Below are positions 58,684 through 64,000 of a stretch of DNA of 64,000 nucleotides, in pieces. A program made the position numbers and the translations under genes. The notes below the pieces were generated by a model. It was not told the DNA's origin. It did no database searches and saw nothing but the letters and a program-made list of their open reading frames with translations. This DNA comes from Streptomyces cupreus (GTDB lineage: Bacteria > Actinomycetota > Actinomycetes > Streptomycetales > Streptomycetaceae): contig NZ_JACMSF010000007.1 of NCBI RefSeq assembly GCF_014257025.1, positions 1 to 64,000 of the forward strand, written 5' to 3'. How positions within the stretch are numbered: the first letter of the stretch is position 1; every line of letters starts with the position of its first letter.

Positions 58684-60039
58684 ATGACCGCGACCCTCGT
58701 CAAGGAGACGAACCCCCCGCCGCCCGCCACCCTCCCCGAACGGGCCCGGCGCCTGCGGCGGCGCGGGCGGATCATCGCCCTCCTCTTCGTCCTCCCCGCG
58801 CTGCTCCTGCTCGGCGCGCTCGTCGTCTACCCCGTGCTGTTCTCCGTCGGCCGCAGCTTCTTCGACGCCTCCGGCACCGAGTTCGTGGGCGGCGAGAACT
58901 ACTCCGAGATGTTCCGCGACCCGGCCACCCTCAAGGCCGTCCGCAACACCGCGATCTGGGTCGTGGTGGCCCCGGCCCTGCTGACCGGCCTCGGCCTGAT
59001 CCTGGCCGTGCTGGTGGAGAAGGTCCGCTGGGCCACCGCGTTCAAGCTGCTGCTGTTCATGCCGATGGCGGTGTCCTTCCTCGCCGCCGGCATCATCTTC
59101 CGGCTCGCCTACGACGAGGACCCCGACAAGGGCGTCCTCAACGCCGCCGTCGTCTCCGTGCACGACGCGATCAAGGGCACGTCGGCGTACCCGACGGCGC
59201 GTGGCAGGGAGGGGCAGGGGCTGAGCAAGTCCGCGGACGGCTCGTATCGTACGAGCGCCTCGACCGGGGAGTCGGTGACGCTCGGGCTGGTCGGTGTGCC
59301 GCCGAAGGAACTGCCCGCCGGCGCTGAGCCCGCGTACCGGGCCGCCGCCCGCCAGGCCGCCCCCGGCGAACTGAGCGGAGTCGTCTACCTGGACTTCACA
59401 CCTGGTGGGGGAGGGGAGGAGGGGAAGGTCGATCGGCGGGAGAGCGGGCTGCCCGAGATCAAGGTCGAGGCCGTGCGCGACGGCAGTACCGCCGCCACCA
59501 CGACCACCGCCTCCGACGGCTCCTTCCGCTTCTCCGGCCTGGACCGGGGCGACTACGAAATACGGTTGCCCGCCTCGAACTTCGCTGCGCCCTACGAGGG
59601 GATCTCCTGGCTCGGTCCCGTGCTCGTCACTCCGGCGATCATCGGGGCGTACCTGTGGATCTGGACCGGGTTCGCGATGGTGCTGATCGGCGCCGGACTC
59701 GCCACGTTGCCGCGGGACGCGCTGGAGGCGGCGCGGATGGACGGCGCCAACGAGTGGCAGATCTTCCGGAAGATCACCGTGCCGCTGCTGGCGCCTGTGC
59801 TGACCGTGGTCTTCGTGACGCTGGTGATCAATGTGATGAAGGTCTTCGACCTCGTCTACATCATCGCGCCCGGGCCGGTGCAGGAGGACGCCACCGTGCT
59901 CGCCACCCAGATGTGGCTGGTGTCGTTCGGCGGCGGCAACAACCAGGGCCTCGGCAGCGCCCTCGGCGTACTTCTGCTGCTCCTGGTCGTCCCCGCCATG
60001 GTCTTCAACCTCCGCCGCTTCCGAAGGAGTCAGCGATGA
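58684..60039 (+). CDS. Sugar ABC permease (AglF-like) with inserted extracellular domain
   Basis: 451 residues, longer than the usual 290-320. Membrane helices lie at about 30-55, 90-112 and 120-142, then an insertion of about 160 residues (145-310), then the remaining helices. The second half of the insertion looks like a transthyretin/SdrD_B-like beta domain (SGVVYLDFTP, TASDGSFRFSGLDRGDYEIR). The EAA loop EAARMDGANEWQIFRKITVP contacts the ATPase. A G-rich low-complexity stretch lies at 59402-59433. Ends in an ATGA overlap with the next permease. Confidence 0.88.
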   Translation: MTATLVKETNPPPPATLPERARRLRRRGRIIALLFVLPALLLLGALVVYPVLFSVGRSFFDASGTEFVGGENYSEMFRDPATLKAVRNTAIWVVVAPALLTGLGLILAVLVEKVRWATAFKLLLFMPMAVSFLAAGIIFRLAYDEDPDKGVLNAAVVSVHDAIKGTSAYPTARGREGQGLSKSADGSYRTSASTGESVTLGLVGVPPKELPAGAEPAYRAAARQAAPGELSGVVYLDFTPGGGGEEGKVDRRESGLPEIKVEAVRDGSTAATTTTASDGSFRFSGLDRGDYEIRLPASNFAAPYEGISWLGPVLVTPAIIGAYLWIWTGFAMVLIGAGLATLPRDALEAARMDGANEWQIFRKITVPLLAPVLTVVFVTLVINVMKVFDLVYIIAPGPVQEDATVLATQMWLVSFGGGNNQGLGSALGVLLLLLVVPAMVFNLRRFRRSQR

Positions 60040-60875
60040 ACGCCGTCCGCCGGACCCTCGGCAGCAGTGTGGTGCAGGCCTTCCTCGTGCTGGTCGGCCT
60101 GGTCTGGCTCACCCCGCTCGCCGGGCTGCTGCTGTCCTCGCTCAGATCGGCCGAGGACACCGCGACAGGCGGCTGGTGGACGGTGTTCACCAGCCCGGGC
60201 CAGCTGTCCCTGGACAACTACTCGGCGCTGCTGGAGAACGCGGGCATCACCCAGGCGTTCTGGAACACCGTGCTGATCTCGGTACCGACGACCGTGCTGG
60301 TCGTGGTCCTCGCGGCGCTCGCGGGATACGCCTTCGCCTGGCTGGACTTCCCCGGCCGGGAGGCGATCTTCCTGGTCGTGGTGGCGCTGCTGGTGGTCCC
60401 GGTGCAGATCGGTCTGCTGCCGGTGGCCAAACTCTTCGGCCAGTTGGGGCTGTTCGGCACGATTCCCGGCGTGGTGCTCTTCCATGTCGCCTACGGGCTG
60501 CCGTTCGCGGTGTTCCTGCTGCGGAACTACTTCGCCGAGATGCCCAAGGAGATGCTGGAGGCCGCGCGGATGGACGGCGGCGGGGAGTGGCGGATCTTCA
60601 CCCGGCTCGTCCTGCCGGTCGGCCGGCCCGCGATCGCCAGCCTCGCCATCTTCCAGTTCCTGTGGGTGTGGAACGACATGCTGGTCGCCCTGCTCTTCGC
60701 GGACAGCGCGTCCCAGCCGCTGACCGTGGAACTCCAGTCCCAGATACGGCAGTTCGGCAGCAACATCGATGTGCTGGCGCCGGGGGCGTTTGTGTCGCTG
60801 GTGGTGCCGGTCGTGGTGTTCTTCGCGTTCCAGCGGCACTTTGTGCAGGGGGTGATGGCGGGGTCGGTGAAGTAG
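60036..60875 (+). CDS. Sugar ABC permease (AglG-like)
   Basis: 279 residues, six predicted membrane helices, with the EAA loop EAARMDGGGEWRIFTRLVLP. Pairs with the permease upstream, whose stop overlaps its ATG 60036; GAAGGAG lies five bases before. No ATPase gene is present in the cluster, as is usual for streptomycete sugar importers that share the MsiK ATPase encoded elsewhere. Confidence 0.92.
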   Translation: MNAVRRTLGSSVVQAFLVLVGLVWLTPLAGLLLSSLRSAEDTATGGWWTVFTSPGQLSLDNYSALLENAGITQAFWNTVLISVPTTVLVVVLAALAGYAFAWLDFPGREAIFLVVVALLVVPVQIGLLPVAKLFGQLGLFGTIPGVVLFHVAYGLPFAVFLLRNYFAEMPKEMLEAARMDGGGEWRIFTRLVLPVGRPAIASLAIFQFLWVWNDMLVALLFADSASQPLTVELQSQIRQFGSNIDVLAPGAFVSLVVPVVVFFAFQRHFVQGVMAGSVK

Positions 60876-60880
60876 GGGGA

Positions 60881-60933
60881 AGCGGTGGGGGCTTCACCGG
60901 GTCCACGGGGGATCCGGTGAAGCCCCCACCGCT
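60881..60933. terminator. Bidirectional terminator, 20-base perfect stem
   Basis: Arms at 60881-60900 and 60914-60933 pair without mismatch around a thirteen-base loop, between the permease and pgl. The longest stem in the window. Confidence 0.85.
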
Positions 60934-60942
60934 CTTCGCGTC

Positions 60943-61725
60943 CTACGCCGACGCCGGCGGGTACAGCGACCGCGGCAACTGCGAAGCCGCTGCCGCGTCC
61001 AGGAGCCACAGCGTGCGTTGTCTGCCCTGCGCGCCCGCCGCCGGGGCCTGGATCTCGCCCGCGCCCGAGAGGGCGATGGCTGCCGCCTGGGCCTTGTCCT
61101 CGCCTGCCGCCAGCAGCCATACCTCGCGGGCCGCCCGGATCGCGGGCAGGGTGAGGGTGACCCGGGTCGGCGGGGGCTTGGGCGCGCCGTGTACGCCGAC
61201 CACCGTCCGTTCCGTCTCGCGGACCGCCGGGAGTTCCGGGAACAGCGACGCGACGTGCGTGTCCGGTCCGACGCCCAGCATCAGGACATCGAACGTCGGT
61301 ACCGCGCCATGGTTCTCCGGACCCGCCGCACGGGCCAGCTCCGCGGCGTAAGCGGCCGCCGCCGCATCCGCGTCCGCACCGTACGGGCCGTCCGACGCGG
61401 GCATGGCGTGCACCCGCTTGGGATCCAGGGGCACCGAGTCCAGCAGGGCCTCACGGGCCTGCGTGACATTGCGCTCCGGATCCCCTTCGGGCAGGAACCG
61501 CTCGTCACCCCACCACAGGTCGAGCCGCCCCCAGTCGATGGCGTCCCGGGCCGGTGCGGCGGCCAGCGCAGCCAGCAGGCCGTTGCCGTTGCGGCCGCCG
61601 GTGAGGACCACGGAGGCGTAGCCCCGGGAGGCCTGGGCGTCCACGACCTTCGTGATCAGCCGGGCCGCCGCGGCCTGCGCCATCAGCTCCTTGTCGCGGT
61701 GCACGACCAGCTGCGGAGTGCTCAC
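60943..61725 (-). CDS. pgl: 6-phosphogluconolactonase
   Basis: 260 residues. VVLTGGRNGNGLLAALAAAP and [20 protein letters not shown] carry the conserved active-site residues; VLMLGVGPDTHVASLFPELP is the family signature. It hydrolyses 6-phosphogluconolactone, the Zwf product. GTG 61725 overlaps the opcA stop codon, so the operon is zwf-opcA-pgl. Confidence 0.94.
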   Translation of the reverse strand: MSTPQLVVHRDKELMAQAAAARLITKVVDAQASRGYASVVLTGGRNGNGLLAALAAAPARDAIDWGRLDLWWGDERFLPEGDPERNVTQAREALLDSVPLDPKRVHAMPASDGPYGADADAAAAAYAAELARAAGPENHGAVPTFDVLMLGVGPDTHVASLFPELPAVRETERTVVGVHGAPKPPPTRVTLTLPAIRAAREVWLLAAGEDKAQAAAIALSGAGEIQAPAAGAQGRQRTLWLLDAAAASQLPRSLYPPASA

Positions 61726-62753
61726 TTCGCCGCCGCCTTCTTCGCCGGAGCCTTCTTCGCGGCCTTCTTGGCGGGCGCCTTCGCGGCCTCCTCCTCCGGA
61801 GTCTCCACCGCGACCGGCTCCTCGTCGGCCGTGTTCAGCCGCTCCACCCCGAACCGCAGCGCCGAGGCGTACGTGTCGTCCGGGTCGAGCCGCCGCAGCT
61901 CCTCCGCGATCAGCTCGGCCGTTTCACGCCGCTTGAGCGCCACGGCGCGGTCCGGCTGGCCCTGGATGGACAGGGTCGCCAGCGAGCCGTCCGCCCGGTC
62001 GAGCACGATCGGGCCGCAGTCGGTGGCCAGCCGCACCGCCGTCAGACCGGGGCCCGACGACAGCGACCGCTTCACGGGGACGTCAAGGCGGTCCGCGAGC
62101 CACATCGCCAGCAGCTCACAGCTCGGGTTGAACTCCTCGCCCTCCACCTCGACGCCCTTGACCTCGCACACGACCTGGTCCAGGGCCGCCGCCAGCATCG
62201 AACGCCAGGGCGTGATGCGGGTCCACGACAGGTCCGTGTCGCCGGGGGTGTAGGTGCCGGCCCGTGCCTCCAGGTCCCGTACCGGCTGCTCGGAGGCATA
62301 GGTGTCGGTCACCCGGCGCTGCGCCAGCGCGCCCAGCGGGTCGCTGGCCGGGTCCAGCGGCGCGTTCACCGGCCACCAGACCACGACCGGCGCGTCCGGC
62401 AGCAGCAGCGGCAGGACCACCGACTGGGCGTGGCTGACGACATCGCCGTACAGCCGCAGCACGATCGTCTCGCCGGTGCCCGCGTCCGCGCCCACCCGCA
62501 CCTCGGCGTCCAGGCGGGACTTCGTACGGTCGCGGGGCGAGCGCGAGACGCGCTTGATGACCACGAGCGTGCGCGAGGGGTGCTCGCGCGAGGCGTCGTT
62601 CGCGGCCTTGAGCGCGTCGTACGCGTTCTCCTCGTCCGTCACGATGACCAGCGTGAGCACCATGCCGACGGCAGGGGTGCCGATGGCCCGGCGCCCCTGG
62701 ACGAGGGCCTTGTTTATCTTGCTGGCCGTGGTGTCGGTCAGGTCTGTCTTCAT
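61722..62753 (-). CDS. opcA: Glucose-6-phosphate dehydrogenase assembly protein OpcA
   Basis: 343 residues. TASKINKALVQGRR at the start, VTDEENAYDALKAANDASRE and the lower-conserved domain with PDAPVVVWWPVNAPLDPASD are typical. OpcA binds and activates Zwf in actinobacteria and cyanobacteria. The last 20 or so residues are a Lys/Ala/Pro tail. ATG 62753 overlaps the zwf stop. Confidence 0.94.
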   Translation of the reverse strand: MKTDLTDTTASKINKALVQGRRAIGTPAVGMVLTLVIVTDEENAYDALKAANDASREHPSRTLVVIKRVSRSPRDRTKSRLDAEVRVGADAGTGETIVLRLYGDVVSHAQSVVLPLLLPDAPVVVWWPVNAPLDPASDPLGALAQRRVTDTYASEQPVRDLEARAGTYTPGDTDLSWTRITPWRSMLAAALDQVVCEVKGVEVEGEEFNPSCELLAMWLADRLDVPVKRSLSSGPGLTAVRLATDCGPIVLDRADGSLATLSIQGQPDRAVALKRRETAELIAEELRRLDPDDTYASALRFGVERLNTADEEPVAVETPEEEAAKAPAKKAAKKAPAKKAAAK

Positions 62754-64000
62754 GGCCGGCGCCAGCTCCGTCCGTCTCGCTCCAGCATGTCGTCCGCCTC
62801 GACGGGACCCCAGGTACCGGCCGGGTACTGGGCCGGAATGCCGCTCTTGTCCCAGTACTCCTCGATCGGATCGAGGATCTTCCAGGACAGCTCGACCTCC
62901 TCGGTGCGCGGGAAGAGGTTCGAGTCGCCGAGCAGGACGTCCAGGATCAGGCGCTCGTACGCCTCCGGGCTGGACTCCGTGAAGGACTCGCCGTAGGCGA
63001 AGTCCATGGACACGTCCCGGATCTCCATCGAGGTGCCGGGCACCTTGGAGCCGAAGCGGACCGTGACGCCCTCGTCCGGCTGGACGCGGATCACGATCGC
63101 GTTCTTGCCGAGCTCCTCCGTCGCCGTGTGGTCGAAGGGGGAGTGCGGGGCCCGCTGGAAGACCACCGCGATCTCCGTGACCCGGCGGCCGAGGCGCTTT
63201 CCGGTGCGCAGATAGAAGGGGACGCCCGCCCAGCGGCGGTTGTCGACCTCCAGCTTGATCGCGGCGTAGGTGTCGGTCTTCGACTTGGGGTCGATGCCCT
63301 CCTCCTGGAGGTAGCCGACCGCCTTCTCGCCACCCTGCCAGCCTGCCGCGTACTGCGCGAACACGGTGTCCCGGCCCAGGTCCTTCGGCAGCCGTACGGC
63401 ACCGAGCACCTTGGTCTTCTCGGCGGCCAGCGCGTCCGCGTCGAAGGAGGCGGGCTCCTCCATGGCCGTCAGGGCCATCAACTGGAGCAGATGGTTCTGG
63501 ATGACGTCACGGGCGGCGCCGATGCCGTCGTAGTAGCCGGCGCGGCCGCCGATGCCGATGTCCTCGGCCATGGTGATCTGGACGTGGTCCACGAAGGACC
63601 GGTTCCAGATCGGCTCGAACATGGTGTTGGCGAAGCGCAGCGCCAGGATGTTCTGGACGGTCTCCTTGCCCAGGTAGTGGTCGATCCGGAAGACCTGGTC
63701 CGGGGCGAAGACCTCGTGCACGACCTTGTTGAGCTCCTCGGCCGACTTCAGGTCGTGGCCGAAGGGCTTCTCGATGACCGCGCGGCGCCAGGAGCCGCCC
63801 GACTGGTCGGCGAGACCGTGCTTCTTCAGCTGCTGGATGACCACCGGGAAGGAGCGCGGCGGCACGGACAGGTAGAAGGCGAAGTTGCCGCCGGTGCCCT
63901 GTGCCTTGTCCAGCTCGTCGATGGTGTCGCGCAGCCGCTCGAAGGCCTCGTCGTCGTCGAAGGTGCCCTGGACGAACCGCATGCCCTGGATGAGCTGGTG
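62750..64000 (-). CDS. zwf: Glucose-6-phosphate 1-dehydrogenase (N-terminus outside window)
   Basis: The last 416 residues; the NADP-binding start lies beyond base 64000. The active-site motif RIDHYLGKETVQNILALRF, substrate-binding VIEKPFGHDLKSAEELN and VPFYLRTGKRLG are present. First step of the oxidative pentose phosphate pathway, source of NADPH. Coupled to opcA by an ATGA overlap. An internal ATG at 63982 is not the start, as homology continues upstream. Confidence 0.95.
   Translation of the reverse strand, partial: HQLIQGMRFVQGTFDDDEAFERLRDTIDELDKAQGTGGNFAFYLSVPPRSFPVVIQQLKKHGLADQSGGSWRRAVIEKPFGHDLKSAEELNKVVHEVFAPDQVFRIDHYLGKETVQNILALRFANTMFEPIWNRSFVDHVQITMAEDIGIGGRAGYYDGIGAARDVIQNHLLQLMALTAMEEPASFDADALAAEKTKVLGAVRLPKDLGRDTVFAQYAAGWQGGEKAVGYLQEEGIDPKSKTDTYAAIKLEVDNRRWAGVPFYLRTGKRLGRRVTEIAVVFQRAPHSPFDHTATEELGKNAIVIRVQPDEGVTVRFGSKVPGTSMEIRDVSMDFAYGESFTESSPEAYERLILDVLLGDSNLFPRTEEVELSWKILDPIEEYWDKSGIPAQYPAGTWGPVEADDMLERDGRSWRRP

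Overview
The window looks like a core chromosomal segment of a Streptomyces species or a close relative. Reasons: very high GC with strong third-position bias, many GTG starts, actinobacterial marker genes (whiA, opcA, an RbpA-family gene, a mycothiol-dependent enzyme), and a conserved gene order containing rapZ-yvcK-whiA and gap-pgk-tpiA-secG. I saw no rRNA, tRNA, CRISPR array, transposase or prophage gene. Most of the very long overlapping reading frames on opposite strands are GC-bias shadows and are left out. The longest stretch I leave without a gene is under 300 bases.

Layout. 1-3.3 kb: a PEP-utilising protein cut by the window edge, and a MocR regulator divergent from an AhpD-like gene. 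3.8-10.2 kb: an unaccompanied GltD-type subunit, small membrane, zinc and CBS-domain proteins, CorA and a methyltransferase. 10.2-15.4 kb: pseudouridine breakdown (psuK-like/psuG), glutathione-independent formaldehyde dehydrogenase, the DNA repair methyltransferase ogt and a secreted phosphodiesterase. 15.7-22.8 kb: MHYT protein, uvrB, two TerD genes, and terC behind a manganese-type (yybP-ykoY) riboswitch. 23-28 kb: transporter, LD-carboxypeptidase, aroQ, metallo-hydrolase, mycothiol-dependent enzyme. 28-40 kb: uvrA, a LacI-regulated sugar kinase, a Rieske lipoprotein, then the overlapping run uvrC-rapZ-yvcK-whiA. 40-50.5 kb: secreted zinc carboxypeptidase, gap, pgk, tpiA, secG, RbpA-like gene, exporter, pgi. 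50.6-60.9 kb: padR with an ABC exporter, two sugar-binding proteins, a GH13 glucosidase and two sugar permeases. 60.9-64 kb: pgl-opcA-zwf of the oxidative pentose phosphate pathway, zwf being cut by the window end.

How the genes work together. Three themes stand out. Central carbon flow: glucosidase and importer, pgi, zwf/opcA/pgl, gap/pgk/tpiA. DNA damage: the full UvrA, UvrB, UvrC set and Ogt. Metal and stress response: TerD, TerC, CorA. The most striking signal is a shared promoter element, TTGTCAGTG, eight bases, TAnnnT. It matches the LexA-independent DNA damage promoter of actinobacteria (RecA-NDp, PafBC-dependent). It lies just upstream of uvrA, uvrB, ogt and an MFS exporter, with near matches before terD and uvrC. 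It therefore appears to tie the repair genes to a tellurite-type stress operon and an exporter of unknown substrate.
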